The notes under the pieces were generated by a model. It had not been told where the DNA came from, searched no databases, and saw only the letters and a program-made list of their open reading frames with translations. From Streptosporangiaceae bacterium (GTDB lineage Bacteria; Actinomycetota; Actinomycetes; Streptosporangiales; Streptosporangiaceae): a stretch of DNA of 62,164 nucleotides. Both the position numbers and the translations under genes were made by a program. The stretch spans positions 1-62,164 of the forward strand of contig JAFAZE010000048.1 in the NCBI GenBank assembly GCA_019239975.1. The letters run 5' to 3'. Shown here piece after piece: positions 1 through 9,865 of the stretch; position 1 is the stretch's first letter, and every line of letters begins with the position of its first letter.

Positions 1-3000
1 CCGCCGCACCCGCACCCTCGGCACCGGCCGCAGCACCCGCTGCGCCGACACCGGCCACACAGGCACCGGCCGCACCCGCCGCAGCACCCGCCGCACCCGC
101 ACCGGCCGCACAGGCACCGGGGGCCCCGCCGGCGCCTTCCGGCGCCAGCGTGACGCGGCTGCGCGGCGCGGCCGCCCGCACGGTCACGAACATGGCGGCA
201 AGCCTGGCCATCCCCACCGCGACGAGCGTGCGGGCCGTGCCCGCCAAGCTGCTCGCCGACAACAGGATCGTCATCAACAACCACCTGCAGCGCGGCCGGG
301 GCGGCAAGGTCTCGTTCACCCACCTGATCGGCTACGCGGTGGTGCAGGCGGTCAAGGCGCTGCCGGAGATGAACGCCGCGTACTCCGAGGAAGACGGCAA
401 GCCGACGCTCGCCACCCCGGCGCACGTCAACCTCGGCCTGGCCATCGACGTCAAGAACAGGGACGGCAGCCGCCAGCTCCTGGTGCCGAACATCAAGTCC
501 GCCGACGAGATGGACTTCCGCCAGTTCTGGACGGCCTACGAGGACGTCGTCCGCAAGGCCCGCAACAACAAGCTCACCGTGCAGGACTTCGCGGGCACCA
601 CGATCAGCCTCACCAACCCCGGCACGCTCGGCACCGAGCACTCGGTCCCGCGGCTGATGCCTGGCCAGGGGTGCATCGTCGGCGTCGGCGCCATGGAGTA
701 CCCGGCGGCCTACCAGGGAGCCTCCGAAGAGACGCTGGCGCGGCTCGCGATCAGCAAGTCGGTCACGCTCACCTCGACCTACGACCACCGGATCATCCAG
801 GGCGCGCAGTCCGGCGAGTTCCTGCGCCGCGTCCACCGGCTGCTGCTCGGCGAGGACGGCTTCTACGACGAGATCTTCCGGTCGCTGCGGATACCGTACG
901 AGCCCGTCCGCTGGATCCAGGATTTCCCGTACGGCCACGAGGACGACGTCGCCAGGTCGGCACGGGTGCAGGAGCTGATCCACGCCTACCGGGTCCGCGG
1001 CCACCTGATGGCCGACACCAACCCGCTGGAGTTCGAGCAGCGCAGGCATCCTGACCTGGACATCAACCAGCACGGGCTCACGCTGTGGGACCTGGAGCGC
1101 GAGTTCGCCACCGGCGGGTTCGGCGGTCACCCGCGGCTGAAGCTGCGGGACATCCTCGGCGTGCTGCGCGACTCCTACATCCGTACGGTCGGCATCGAGT
1201 ACATGCACATCCAGGATCCCGAGGAACGCAAGTGGATACAGGCGCGTGTGGAGGTGCCGCACGACCGGCCCGGGCATGACGAGCAGATCCGCATCCTGTC
1301 CAGGCTGAACGTCGCCGAGGCCTTCGAAATGTTCCTGCAGACGAAGTTCGTCGGCCAGCGCAGGTTCTCCCTCGAGGGCGCCGAGTCGCTGATCCCGCTG
1401 CTGGACGCGGTGATCACCGAGGCGGCGAAGGCCCACCTGGACGAGGCCGTGATCGGCATGGCGCACCGCGGCCGCCTGAACGTGCTCGCCAACATCGTCG
1501 GCAAGTCCTACGCCCAGATCTTCAAGGAGTTCGAGGGCAACCTGGACCCGCGCAGCACACAGGGCTCCGGCGACGTCAAGTACCACCTCGGCGCGGAGGG
1601 GCTCTTCACGGCCGCGGACGGCTCGCGCATCCAGACCTCGCTGGTCGCCAACCCCAGCCACCTGGAGGCCGGCGACCCGGTGCTGGAGGGCGTGGTGCGC
1701 GCCAAGCAGGACATCATCGACAAGGGCGAGCCGGGCTTCACCGTGCTGCCGGTGCTCATCCACGGCGACGCCGCTTTCGCCGGGCAGGGCGTGGTCGCGG
1801 AGACGCTCAACCTGTCCCAGCTGCGCGGGTACCGCACCGGCGGCACGGTGCACATCGTGGTGAACAACCAGGTCGGCTTCACCACCTCGCCGCAGCACTC
1901 GCGGTCCAGCGTGTACTCCACCGACGTCGCGCGGATGATCCAGGCGCCGATCTTCCACGTCAACGGCGACGACCCGGAGGCCGTCGTCCGCGTCGGCGAG
2001 CTGGCGTTCGCCTACCGGCAGGCGTTCCGCAAGGACGTCGTGATCGACCTGGTGTGCTACCGCAAGCGCGGCCACAACGAGGCGGACAACCCGTCGTTCA
2101 CCCAGCCGCTGATGTACGACCTGATCGAGGCGAGGCGCTCGGTGCGGAAGGTCTACACCGAGGCGCTGATCGCCCGCGGCGACATCACCATGGAGGAGGC
2201 GGAGGCCGCGCTGCGCGACTACCAGCAGCAGCTGGAGCGCGCCTTCACCGAGACCAGGGAGGCGGCGGAGCGCCCGCCCGAGCCCGGCACCGTGCAGATG
2301 CCGGAGCCGGAGGAGCGGCCGGTCGACCACGTGGCCGTCGCCACCGCCGTCACGGGGGACGTGGTGAAGCAGGTGATCGATACCCAGCTCAACCTGCCGG
2401 AGGACTTCACCCCCCATCCCCGGCTGCAGCCGCTGCTCGCCAGGCGCGCGACGATGGCCAGCGAGGACGCGATCGACTGGGCCACCGGCGAGCTGCTCGC
2501 CTTCGGCTCGCTGCTGCTGGACGGGCGGCCGGTGCGGCTGGTCGGGCAGGACAGCCGGCGCGGCACGTTCGGCCAGCGCCACGCGGTGATCGTGGACAGG
2601 CACACCGGCGCGGAGTACGCGCTGCTCAAGCGGCTGGACAACGGCCCGGCGAAGTTCTTCGTCTACGACTCGCTGCTGTCCGAGTTCGCCGCGCTGGGCT
2701 TCGAGTACGGCTACTCGGTGGCGCGGCCGGAGGCGCTGGTGCTCTGGGAGGCGCAGTTCGGCGACTTCGTCAACGGCGCGCAGACGATCGTGGACGAGTT
2801 CATCAGCTCCGGCGAGCAGAAGTGGGGACAGCGCTCCGGCGTCGTGCTGCTGCTCCCGCACGGCTATGAGGGCCAGGGACCGGACCACTCGTCGGCGCGG
2901 GTCGAGCGGTTCCTCAGCCTGTGCGCCCAGGACAACATGACGGTCGCGATGCCGTCCACCCCCGCCAGCTACTTCCACCTGCTGCGGTGGCAGGCGCTGT

Positions 3001-3500
3001 CCGGGCGGCGCAAGCCGCTGGTCGTGTTCACGCCCAAGTCGATGCTCCGGCTGAAGGCCGCGACCTCGGCGGTCGCCGACTTCACCAGCGGGTCGTTCCG
3101 GCCGCTGATCGGCGAGCCGGCGGACTTCGACGGGTCCGGCGTCCAGCGGGTCGTGCTGTGCTCCGGCAAGGTCTACTACGACCTCGCCGAGCGCCGCCGC
3201 CAGACCGGCGTCAGGGACACCGCCGTGGTGCGGCTGGAGCGGCTGTACCCGCTGCCGGTCCGCGAGCTCAAGGCGGAGCTCGCCCGGTACCCGGACGCAG
3301 CCGGGCTGGTCTGGGCGCAGGAGGAGCCCGCCAACATGGGCGCCTGGCCGCGGATGGCGCTGAAGCTGCCTGCCCTGCTGGGCCGCACGCCGTCCCTGGT
3401 GTCGCTGCCCGCCAGCTCCGCGCCCGCGCCCGGCTCGGCGAAGCTGCACGCGGCCTCGCACAGGGCGCTGGTCGAGCAGGCCATCCCCGCGGAGGGCTGA
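1..3500 (+). CDS. kgd: Multifunctional 2-oxoglutarate decarboxylase/dehydrogenase (Kgd), 5' end outside window
   Basis: ThDP-dependent E1 of the TCA-cycle 2-oxoglutarate dehydrogenase complex, fused in actinobacteria to an E2-like acyltransferase domain. The frame is open from the first bases, so the gene is truncated by the window edge. Bases 3-149 encode an Ala/Pro-rich linker, as found between the short N-terminal segment and the acyltransferase domain of Kgd. The acyltransferase-like part (about 150-880) ends in [10 protein letters not shown]. The E1 part follows with [11 protein letters not shown], the ThDP region [10 protein letters not shown]...NNQVGF, and the C-terminal transketolase-like half ([30 protein letters not shown]). 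From the internal Met at 150 there are 1116 residues, against roughly 1230 for the whole family protein. The stop TGA overlaps the ATG of the next gene. Confidence 0.96.
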   Translation, partial: AAPAPSAPAAAPAAPTPATQAPAAPAAAPAAPAPAAQAPGAPPAPSGASVTRLRGAAARTVTNMAASLAIPTATSVRAVPAKLLADNRIVINNHLQRGRGGKVSFTHLIGYAVVQAVKALPEMNAAYSEEDGKPTLATPAHVNLGLAIDVKNRDGSRQLLVPNIKSADEMDFRQFWTAYEDVVRKARNNKLTVQDFAGTTISLTNPGTLGTEHSVPRLMPGQGCIVGVGAMEYPAAYQGASEETLARLAISKSVTLTSTYDHRIIQGAQSGEFLRRVHRLLLGEDGFYDEIFRSLRIPYEPVRWIQDFPYGHEDDVARSARVQELIHAYRVRGHLMADTNPLEFEQRRHPDLDINQHGLTLWDLEREFATGGFGGHPRLKLRDILGVLRDSYIRTVGIEYMHIQDPEERKWIQARVEVPHDRPGHDEQIRILSRLNVAEAFEMFLQTKFVGQRRFSLEGAESLIPLLDAVITEAAKAHLDEAVIGMAHRGRLNVLANIVGKSYAQIFKEFEGNLDPRSTQGSGDVKYHLGAEGLFTAADGSRIQTSLVANPSHLEAGDPVLEGVVRAKQDIIDKGEPGFTVLPVLIHGDAAFAGQGVVAETLNLSQLRGYRTGGTVHIVVNNQVGFTTSPQHSRSSVYSTDVARMIQAPIFHVNGDDPEAVVRVGELAFAYRQAFRKDVVIDLVCYRKRGHNEADNPSFTQPLMYDLIEARRSVRKVYTEALIARGDITMEEAEAALRDYQQQLERAFTETREAAERPPEPGTVQMPEPEERPVDHVAVATAVTGDVVKQVIDTQLNLPEDFTPHPRLQPLLARRATMASEDAIDWATGELLAFGSLLLDGRPVRLVGQDSRRGTFGQRHAVIVDRHTGAEYALLKRLDNGPAKFFVYDSLLSEFAALGFEYGYSVARPEALVLWEAQFGDFVNGAQTIVDEFISSGEQKWGQRSGVVLLLPHGYEGQGPDHSSARVERFLSLCAQDNMTVAMPSTPASYFHLLRWQALSGRRKPLVVFTPKSMLRLKAATSAVADFTSGSFRPLIGEPADFDGSGVQRVVLCSGKVYYDLAERRRQTGVRDTAVVRLERLYPLPVRELKAELARYPDAAGLVWAQEEPANMGAWPRMALKLPALLGRTPSLVSLPASSAPAPGSAKLHAASHRALVEQAIPAEG

Positions 3501-3682
3501 TGTACTTCACCGACCAGGGCATCGAGGAGCTCGAGGAGCGCCGGGGCGAGGAGCAGGTCGCGATCTCCTGGCTGGCCGAGCGGCTGCGCGACTTCGTGGA
3601 CCTGAACCCCGAATTCGAGACGGCGGTCAACCGGCTGGCGGCCTGGATGGCGCGCCTCGACGCGGACGACGACGCCTTCTGA
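3500..3682 (+). CDS. Small acidic protein coupled to kgd (DUF6104-like)
   Basis: 60-residue acidic protein starting [18 protein letters not shown]. Its ATG shares one base with the kgd stop (TGATG), so it is probably translationally coupled to kgd. It is rich in Glu, Asp and Leu, has no Cys and no membrane segment, and looks mostly helical. I recognise it as the small conserved actinobacterial protein often annotated DUF6104 downstream of kgd; that assignment is from memory. The function is unknown, and a role tied to the 2-oxoglutarate dehydrogenase complex is only inferred from position. A weak hairpin (3711-3725, 6-bp stem) follows. Confidence 0.8.
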   Translation: MYFTDQGIEELEERRGEEQVAISWLAERLRDFVDLNPEFETAVNRLAAWMARLDADDDAF

Positions 3683-3741
3683 AGGGGCTTTTACGAGGAT
3701 AATCATCCCAAACGGGCGCCCCGTTCCCGTGCTGGTGCCAG

Positions 3742-3805
3742 CTTCGCGATATGTCTTGACTTTCCAATGACACGACATATCGTGGACAGCGAGATCATCG
3801 CGAAG
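3742..3805 (+). promoter_or_regulatory. Promoter with nested palindromic operator for the DUF4097-PadR operon
   Basis: Two nested perfect inverted repeats flank a promoter. The inner arms CGATATGTC (3747-3755) and GACATATCG (3774-3782) enclose a TTGACT -35 (3756-3761). The inner right arm overlaps a TATCGT -10 (3778-3783; spacer 16). The outer arms CTTCGCGAT (3742-3750) and ATCGCGAAG (3797-3805) bracket the whole element. The ATGTC/GACAT core resembles the ATGT-N-ACAT sites described for PadR regulators, so autorepression by the PadR gene at 4679 is the natural inference. Confidence 0.7.
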
Positions 3806-3815
3806 GGACGTTGCC

Positions 3816-4682
3816 ATGCCGTACTGGACCGTCGACGCTCCGGGCAGCCTCGAGTTCGACGACGTCAGGGCGCTGCGGGTACGGCTCCTGGCCGGATCGG
3901 TGGCGGTGCTCGCCACCGGCGGGAAGCCGTCGGCCGAGGTGACCAGCATCGTCGGGCGCCCGTTGCAGGTGCGCCACGAGGAGGGGGTGCTGACGATCAG
4001 CTATGAGGACCTCACCTGGGAGGGGCTGCTGGAGTGGCTGCGGCCGCAGCGGCACTCGGCGGCCGTCACCGTCGCGGTGCCCGAGGAGTGCCCGGTTCAG
4101 CTCGGCGTGGTCAGCGCCTCCGCCGTGGTCTCCGGGCTGTCCGCCGGCGCCTCGGTCAAGGGTGTATCGGGAGAGATCACCCTGGACGGCGTCACCGGCG
4201 ACGTGACGGCCCAGACCGTGTCCGGCCCGCTCGAAGCGCAGAGCGTCGATGGCGCGATCCGCTTCAGATCGGTGTCCGGCGATCTCACGCTCGCCGGGGG
4301 CTCGCTGCGGCGGCTCGACGCGGACACGGTGAGCGGCGGCGTCGCGGCGGACATCGACCTGGAGCGGCGGGGCGGGATACACGTCAGCAGCATTTCCGGC
4401 GGGGTGACGCTCCGGCTGCCCGCGGCCAGCGACGCCCGCGTGAACATGCACTCGGCCTCCGGCCGGGTGCGCAGCGAATTCGGGTCCCTGCGTGCGGTCA
4501 TGTCGCCCGCGTCACATAGCGTAAGCGGTAACCTGGGCGCCGGTTGCGGGAATATATCGGTAACCACCGTGTCCGGCACGGTCACGCTGCTACGCCGTCC
4601 CCTGCACGGAACGTCGCGCAGCACCGGCCCGTACCCCCGGGCGCCGCGCACGGAAGAAGAGATGGAAAGCGAGACCCGATGA
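3816..4682 (+). CDS. DUF4097 beta-helix repeat protein
   Basis: 288-residue protein made largely of short beta repeats of the form VSG-(D/P)-(V/L)-x-(L/A), for example SVKGVSGEITLDGVTGDVTAQTVSGPLEAQSV-type units. This is the signature of DUF4097 (putative adhesin/beta-strand repeat) proteins. There is no signal peptide or membrane segment, so it is probably cytoplasmic. The ATG follows AAGGGACG at suitable spacing. It overlaps the PadR start by ATGA and shares its promoter/operator. DUF4097-PadR pairs are common in actinobacteria; the molecular role of the DUF4097 partner is not known to me. Confidence 0.85.
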   Translation: MPYWTVDAPGSLEFDDVRALRVRLLAGSVAVLATGGKPSAEVTSIVGRPLQVRHEEGVLTISYEDLTWEGLLEWLRPQRHSAAVTVAVPEECPVQLGVVSASAVVSGLSAGASVKGVSGEITLDGVTGDVTAQTVSGPLEAQSVDGAIRFRSVSGDLTLAGGSLRRLDADTVSGGVAADIDLERRGGIHVSSISGGVTLRLPAASDARVNMHSASGRVRSEFGSLRAVMSPASHSVSGNLGAGCGNISVTTVSGTVTLLRRPLHGTSRSTGPYPRAPRTEEEMESETR

Positions 4683-5746
4683 GCCCGGTATTCCGCCATG
4701 GCAGACTCCGGCTGTACCTGCTGCGGCTTCTCGACGAGGAGCCGAGGCACGGTTACGAGGTCATCCGGCTGCTGCGCGACCGGTTCATGGGGATCTACGC
4801 TCCCTCGCCGGGCACGATCTACCCCCGGCTGGCACGGCTGGAAGAGGAAGGGCTCGTCACCCACGACGAGGTGGACGGGCGCAAGGTGTACCGGATAACC
4901 GAGGCCGGCCGCGAGGAACTGCGCAACCGTGGTGACGAGCTCGATGAGCTCGAGGAGGAGCTGTCGGCTTCGGTCAGCGACATCGTGCGCGAGGTCAAGG
5001 AAGACGTCCGCGACACCGTTCGCTCCCTCCGTGAGGAGCTCACCTGGGCGGCACGCGAGATGCGCCGTACCGAAAAGGAAGCCGCCGGCGACGCGCGGCA
5101 GCAGGACCAGGGAGCGGACGCCCGGGCGGCGCGGGAGAGCGCGTGGGCGCAGGCCCGGCAGGCACGCGACAGCGCGTGGGCGCAGGCGCGGGAGCAGGCC
5201 CGGCAGGTAAGGGAACAGGCCCGGCAGGCACGCGACGAGGCCAGAGAACGTGCGCAGCGGAGCCGCGACGAGGCCAGAGAACGTGCGCAGCGGATCCGCG
5301 ACGAGGCCAGGGGGATTCGGGACGAGGTTCATGCGCAGCGTTACAAGGCCAGGGATGCGAGTGAGGAGTTCCGCGGCGCGCACGAGCACGCCGGACATGA
5401 GTGGGGCGGCTGGCCGGGCTGGGGCGACTGGTCCCGCTGGACCGACTGGCCGGGCAGGCGCAGCTGGCCGGGTCCGCACGACATGACCGCGTTCCGCGAC
5501 CTCGAGCGGCTGGCCAGGGAGTTCGCGACGGACCTGCGCAAGGTGGCCTGGGAATCCGGGGCCATCGGCGGGGACGTCCTCACCAACCTCCGCGGCATCC
5601 TCGAGGAGGCGCTGGAGCGGATCAGGACGGAGATCTTCGGCGCCGGCCACGCGGACGATGCCGAGGCGGACTCCCCCTCCGCCGGTCCGGGTGCCGCGGA
5701 GAAGCCCTCCCCATCCCCCGCGCCGGACGAGCCTACCGGGGAGTGA
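4679..5746 (+). CDS. PadR-family transcriptional regulator with long helical C-terminal tail
   Basis: 355 residues. The first ~90 residues are a PadR winged helix (LYLLRLLDEEPRHGYEVI, YAPSPGTIYPRLARLEEEGLV, YRITEAGREEL). Instead of the usual short dimerisation domain there follows a tail of about 200 residues dominated by Arg, Ala, Glu and Gln in near-perfect tandem (RDEARERAQR), predicted to be a long charged helix or coiled coil, then a Trp/Gly-rich patch (GGWPGWGDWSRW) and a final helical domain. The start was chosen because ATG at 4679 overlaps the upstream stop (ATGA) and begins the winged helix. It probably represses its own operon through the operator at 3742-3805. Confidence 0.9.
   Translation: MSPVFRHGRLRLYLLRLLDEEPRHGYEVIRLLRDRFMGIYAPSPGTIYPRLARLEEEGLVTHDEVDGRKVYRITEAGREELRNRGDELDELEEELSASVSDIVREVKEDVRDTVRSLREELTWAAREMRRTEKEAAGDARQQDQGADARAARESAWAQARQARDSAWAQAREQARQVREQARQARDEARERAQRSRDEARERAQRIRDEARGIRDEVHAQRYKARDASEEFRGAHEHAGHEWGGWPGWGDWSRWTDWPGRRSWPGPHDMTAFRDLERLAREFATDLRKVAWESGAIGGDVLTNLRGILEEALERIRTEIFGAGHADDAEADSPSAGPGAAEKPSPSPAPDEPTGE
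5231..5310 (+). repeat. 33-bp tandem repeat inside the PadR gene
   Basis: Units start at 5231, 5264 and 5297 (the third is partial), each opening CGCGACGAGGCCAG. The first two units differ at only a base or two over 33 bp. Each encodes 11 residues (RDEARERAQRS/I), matching three helical turns, so length variation would keep frame and helical phase. Confidence 0.9.
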
Positions 5747-6704
5747 AGACGATCTTCCCGGTCTGCTCTCCGGCTATCATGGCGGCGAAGCCGTCCCGGG
5801 CCCGGGCCAGCGGCAGGACCCTGTCGATCAGCGGGCGTACTCCGGTCTGCTCGCAGAAGCGCAGCAGCCGGAGCAGCTGACCCCGGGTGCCCATCGTCGA
5901 GCCGACCACCGAAAGCTGCGTGAAGAACACCCTGTTCAGCTCCGCGGGCGGCGCCTGCCCGCTGGTCGCCCCGGCGATCACGATCCGGCCGCCGGGCCGC
6001 AGTGACCGGAGCGAATGCGCCCAGGTGGCCTCGCCCACGGTCTCCATGACCGCGTCGACCCGCTCGGGGAGCCGGGCGCCGGGCGGGAACGCATGGTCGG
6101 CGCCGAGCTTGACGGCCCGCTCCCGCTTGGCCTCGCTGCGGCTGGTCGCCCAGATCCGGTAGCCGGCCGCCCGGCCGATGAGAATGAGCGCGGTAGCGAC
6201 CCCACCCCCGGCGCCCTGCACCAGCACGGTCGCGCCGGGCTGCACCCCGGCCTTGCCGAACAGCATCTCGTAGGCGGTCAGGTACGCCGTCGGCAGGCAC
6301 GCCGCTTCCTCGAAGGACAGCACCGCCGACTTCGGCAGCAGGTTCCGCCGGGGCACCGCGACCCGTTCGGCGAACGTCCCGTCGTAGCGCTCGGACAGCA
6401 GCGAGCGGCGCGGGTCCAGCGTCTCGTCGCCGTCCCCCGCGTCCGGGTCGGCGATCACCGCGTGCACCACGACGTCGTTGCCGTCCTCGTCGGTGCCCGC
6501 CACGTCGCAGCCGAGGATGATGGGCAGCCGGTCCGCGGAGATGCCCACCCCGCGCAGCGTCCACACGTCGTGATGGTTCAGCGTCGCGGCCCGCACGGTG
6601 ACCGTCGTCCAGCCATCGGGCACGCGGGGCTCCGGGCGCTCTCCCACTTCCAGCCCGCGCAGCGGGTCATCGGCATCGATCCGTGCGGCGAATGCGGCAA
6701 GCAT
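5733..6704 (-). CDS. Zinc-free MDR-family alcohol dehydrogenase / quinone oxidoreductase
   Basis: 323-residue medium-chain dehydrogenase/reductase. The N-terminal GroES-like domain includes the motif ATLNHHDVWTLRG and LGCDVAGT. The Rossmann domain carries ATVLVQGAGGGVATALI, and the C-terminus reads REDRLHSP-like ...GEQTGKIVFTPR. The catalytic zinc ligands of classical ADHs are not evident, favouring an NADPH quinone oxidoreductase-type activity with unknown substrate. The gene converges on padR and overlaps it by 14 bp. A TAGGGT hexamer lies 6 nt before the ATG with no Shine-Dalgarno, suggesting a leaderless mRNA. Confidence 0.88.
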   Translation of the reverse strand: MLAAFAARIDADDPLRGLEVGERPEPRVPDGWTTVTVRAATLNHHDVWTLRGVGISADRLPIILGCDVAGTDEDGNDVVVHAVIADPDAGDGDETLDPRRSLLSERYDGTFAERVAVPRRNLLPKSAVLSFEEAACLPTAYLTAYEMLFGKAGVQPGATVLVQGAGGGVATALILIGRAAGYRIWATSRSEAKRERAVKLGADHAFPPGARLPERVDAVMETVGEATWAHSLRSLRPGGRIVIAGATSGQAPPAELNRVFFTQLSVVGSTMGTRGQLLRLLRFCEQTGVRPLIDRVLPLARARDGFAAMIAGEQTGKIVFTPR

Positions 6705-6713
6705 GATCCGACC

Positions 6714-7148
6714 CTACCGGCCCAGCGGATGCCGCCACCGCAGCCCCTGGAACCTCCCGAAGTCTCTATCTTCAGTGACGAACTCACACCCGTGCTCGAT
6801 CGCCAGCGCCGCAAGGTACGCGTCAGGAACCAGCTTTCCCCAGGCGCCAACTTGCCGGCACAGGCGGGTAAAGATGGGCCAGAACCGGGCACCAGGGTTC
6901 ACCACGGTAGCGTGCGGCTGGTTCCGGATCTCGGCCGCGTATGTCAGAGCCTCCTCGGTCGTTGAGGCATCCTCCCGGTAAACGCGGCGATTGGTGACCA
7001 CCCGTATCATGCCGCTCACCGCGAAGTCCGATACGGCATACGGCTCGGGACCGTTGATCATCGATCGCATCCAGTCCCGGTATTCCTTATGCCGCTCGGC
7101 GTCACGCCGATGGGCGTAGATCATCACGTTCGTGTCGACCAGCATCAT
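6714..7148 (-). CDS. vapC: PIN-domain toxin (VapC family)
   Basis: 144-residue PIN-domain ribonuclease. The first acidic residue is in MMLVDTNVMIYAHRRD, a central acid region follows, and the C-terminal acidic pair lies in CEFVTEDRDFGRF. These form the Mg-binding cluster of VapC toxins. The ATGATG start lies inside the 3' end of the antitoxin gene (47-bp overlap) just after GGAGGT, so the toxin depends on antitoxin translation. The family usually cleaves tRNA or rRNA; the target here cannot be read from sequence. Confidence 0.88.
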   Translation of the reverse strand: MMLVDTNVMIYAHRRDAERHKEYRDWMRSMINGPEPYAVSDFAVSGMIRVVTNRRVYREDASTTEEALTYAAEIRNQPHATVVNPGARFWPIFTRLCRQVGAWGKLVPDAYLAALAIEHGCEFVTEDRDFGRFQGLRWRHPLGR

Positions 7149-7410
7149 CCGCCATCACCTCCAGGAAGTGCTCGATGTCCTCTTGCTCGAGGATCTCCTT
7201 GATCTGCTCGGGCGTCAGATGCCGGCCACCGCTGGTGGGACCCGATGTTGTCAGCTCCACCGGCGGGCGGTTTTCTGTCTCCTGCGTGGCAGCGAGCATG
7301 CGGCGGAGGGCCTCTTCCATGACGGAGTTGAGGCTGCGGCGCTGGCGGGCGGCCAGCGCCTTGGCCTCGGCGAGGATCTCGTCGTCGATACGGACTGTCG
7401 TGCGGTGCAT
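7102..7410 (-). CDS. vapB: Ribbon-helix-helix antitoxin (VapB-like)
   Basis: 102 residues from ATG at 7410, beginning MHRTTVRIDDEILAEAKALA, a typical MetJ/Arc ribbon-helix-helix DNA-binding N-terminus. The C-terminal half (HLTPEQIKEILEQEDIEHFLEV) is acidic and probably wraps the toxin. The start was chosen over an upstream codon because ATG at 7410 opens the RHH strand and sits 7 nt after a TAGCCT -10 (7423-7418), itself 17 nt after GTGACA (7446-7441), implying a leaderless transcript. Autoregulation is expected for the family. Confidence 0.85.
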   Translation of the reverse strand: MHRTTVRIDDEILAEAKALAARQRRSLNSVMEEALRRMLAATQETENRPPVELTTSGPTSGGRHLTPEQIKEILEQEDIEHFLEVMADDAGRHERDDLRPSA

Positions 7411-7442
7411 GCCTTCGAGGCTAACACCGCGACATAATGATG

Positions 7443-8660
<1,218 letters not shown>

Positions 8661-8809
8661 GGTAACCCCCAAGGCTCCTTTTCAGACGGCAGACGTCAGA
8701 TGAGACCAGCCGCGTGCCGGAAAGCTGGCCGCAGGGTCGTCGGCCGCCCCGGAGTAGCGGTGGTCATTCGAGGCACGGGGGTTACCCGTCACACCATTGT
8801 GCCACGACC
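8661..8809. other. Intergenic leader region upstream of malic enzyme
   Basis: About 150 bp without a convincing gene. It should hold the malic enzyme promoter on the minus strand, but I cannot pick a clear -35/-10 pair. Confidence 0.4.
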
Positions 8810-8960
8810 CTACGGCGAGCACCGCAGCGCCCTACGGCGGGTAGCGCGCGGCAGCGCCCTACGGCGACACGTGAAAACCGCAGCGCCCTACGGCGGGTAG
8901 CGCGCGGCAGCGGCCTACGGCGACACGTGAGAACCGCAGCGGGCTACGGCGGGTAGCGCG
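8810..8960. repeat. Alternating 27/29-bp tandem repeat array (CTACGGCG core)
   Basis: The core CTACGGCG begins at 8810, 8832, 8859, 8888, 8915 and 8944. After the first interval (22 bp) the spacings alternate 27, 29, 27, 29. Type A units read CTACGGCGGGTAGCGCGCGG and type B units CTACGGCGACACGTGA(A/G)AACC, giving a 56-bp higher-order repeat. No coding capacity is conserved. The same core recurs in the inverted repeats that flank the CGNR gene. Confidence 0.85.
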
Positions 8961-9050
8961 GAGTGAGCCGCGATAGCGGCTCACATTCCGCGATCGCGCG
9001 GCCCGCGGGAGGCCCTCGGGCCTCCCCGGCCGCGCGATGCTACGGCGAGC
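8939..9050 (+). repeat. Left copy of a ~110-bp palindrome-rich inverted repeat
   Basis: Starts GCGGGCTACGGC and ends CGCGATGCTACGG. It contains the palindrome GTGAGCCGCGATAGCGGCTCAC and a GAGGCCCTCGGGCCTC hairpin. Its reverse complement, with scattered differences, is found at 9761-9865 on the other side of the CGNR gene. It resembles REP/BIME-type elements in structure. Confidence 0.8.
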
Positions 9051-9068
9051 ACCGCAGCGGGCCGGGGG

Positions 9069-9092
9069 GTCCGGGGGGCGTGCCCCCCGGAC
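9069..9092. terminator. Perfect 11-bp GC hairpin
   Basis: GTCCGGGGGGC (9069-9079), loop GT, GCCCCCCGGAC (9082-9092). A strong bidirectional hairpin directly before the CGNR promoter region. It has no T-run and may insulate the gene from read-through. Confidence 0.55.
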
Positions 9093-9093
9093 T

Positions 9094-9109
9094 AGTATTG
9101 TGTAATACT
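9094..9109. promoter_or_regulatory. Inverted repeat AGTATT-GTGT-AATACT upstream of the CGNR gene
   Basis: Perfect 6-bp arms with a 4-nt spacer, strikingly AT-rich for this DNA, 63 bp before the GTG of the CGNR gene. It could be an operator or part of the promoter; the cognate regulator is unknown and may be the CGNR protein itself. Confidence 0.45.
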
Positions 9110-9171
9110 CGGTACCGGCGACAGACCATTACATCAACCTGCTCGGGATCGACCTCTCCTCGGGATAGGGA

Positions 9172-9768
9172 GTGGACCTCAACTCCTACGCGGAACTCGC
9201 GGTAAGGCTCGTGAATACCGCCAGCCTCGGGCACGAGGCCGGCGACCGGCTCACCACGCTGGACGGGCTGCGCGCCCTGGTCGCCGACCGGCAGCACCTG
9301 AACACCGGGGTCACGCGGAACGACCTGGAGGCGCTGCGCGACCTGCGCGCGGAGTTCCGCGCGTTCTACGTGTCGTGCTCCGAGGGGAACGGCGAGGACG
9401 CGGCGGCCCGGCTGAACGCCCTGCTTATCCAGCACCCGGTACACCCGCAGCTGTCCGGGCACGACGGGCAGCCATGGCATGTGCACTACACCGAGAGCGG
9501 CTCGGTGGCCGACAAGTACGCCGCGGGCGCGGTGATGGGTCTGGCGGTGCGGCTGACCGAGCTGGGCATCGAGCGGTTCGGCATCTGCCAGGCCGCGCCG
9601 TGCCAGGGCGTCTTCATCGACACCAGCACGAGCCGCACCAGGCGCTACTGCTCGGACCGCTGCACCAACCGCGCCAACGTCACGGCTTTCCGGGCGCGGA
9701 AAGCGGTATTGGCCCGGGGGGACGACCCCCCGAAACCCCCCGAAAGCCCGCCGCACTCCCCGCCGTAG
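9172..9768 (+). CDS. CGNR zinc-finger / ABATE-domain putative regulator
   Basis: 198 residues from GTG preceded by GATAGGGA. The N-terminal ABATE-type helical domain (MDLNSYAELAVRLVNTASLG...) is followed by a C-terminal treble-clef CGNR zinc finger: CQAAPCQGVFIDTS, RRYCSDRCTNRANV, with Cys pairs C-x4-C and C-x3-C and CTNR in place of CGNR. Members are considered transcription regulators, often of stress or transport genes. The tail is Pro-rich (DDPPKPPESPPHSPP), and its last bases and stop codon lie inside the right copy of the flanking inverted repeat, suggesting the repeat supplied the 3' end. Confidence 0.85.
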   Translation: MDLNSYAELAVRLVNTASLGHEAGDRLTTLDGLRALVADRQHLNTGVTRNDLEALRDLRAEFRAFYVSCSEGNGEDAAARLNALLIQHPVHPQLSGHDGQPWHVHYTESGSVADKYAAGAVMGLAVRLTELGIERFGICQAAPCQGVFIDTSTSRTRRYCSDRCTNRANVTAFRARKAVLARGDDPPKPPESPPHSPP

Positions 9769-9865
9769 CATCGCACGACCGGAGGGCCGTGGGCCCTCGC
9801 GGGTCACGCGATCGCGGTGTGAGCCGCGATCGCGGCTCACACCGCGGTATTCGCCGTAGCCCGCT
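9761..9865 (-). repeat. Right copy of the ~110-bp palindrome-rich inverted repeat
   Basis: Read on the minus strand it runs GCGGGCTACGGCGAATACCG, then GTGAGCCGCGATCGCGGCTC(AC), GCGATCGCG, a CGAGGGCCC...GGCCCTCCGG hairpin and GCGATGCTACGG, in the same order as the copy at 8939-9050. The inner palindrome is perfect here (CGATCG centre) and imperfect in the left copy. Confidence 0.8.

Noticed and set aside
8810..8960. Possible CRISPR array
   Set aside because: Units are directly contiguous and alternate in two types without unique spacers, and no cas genes are nearby.
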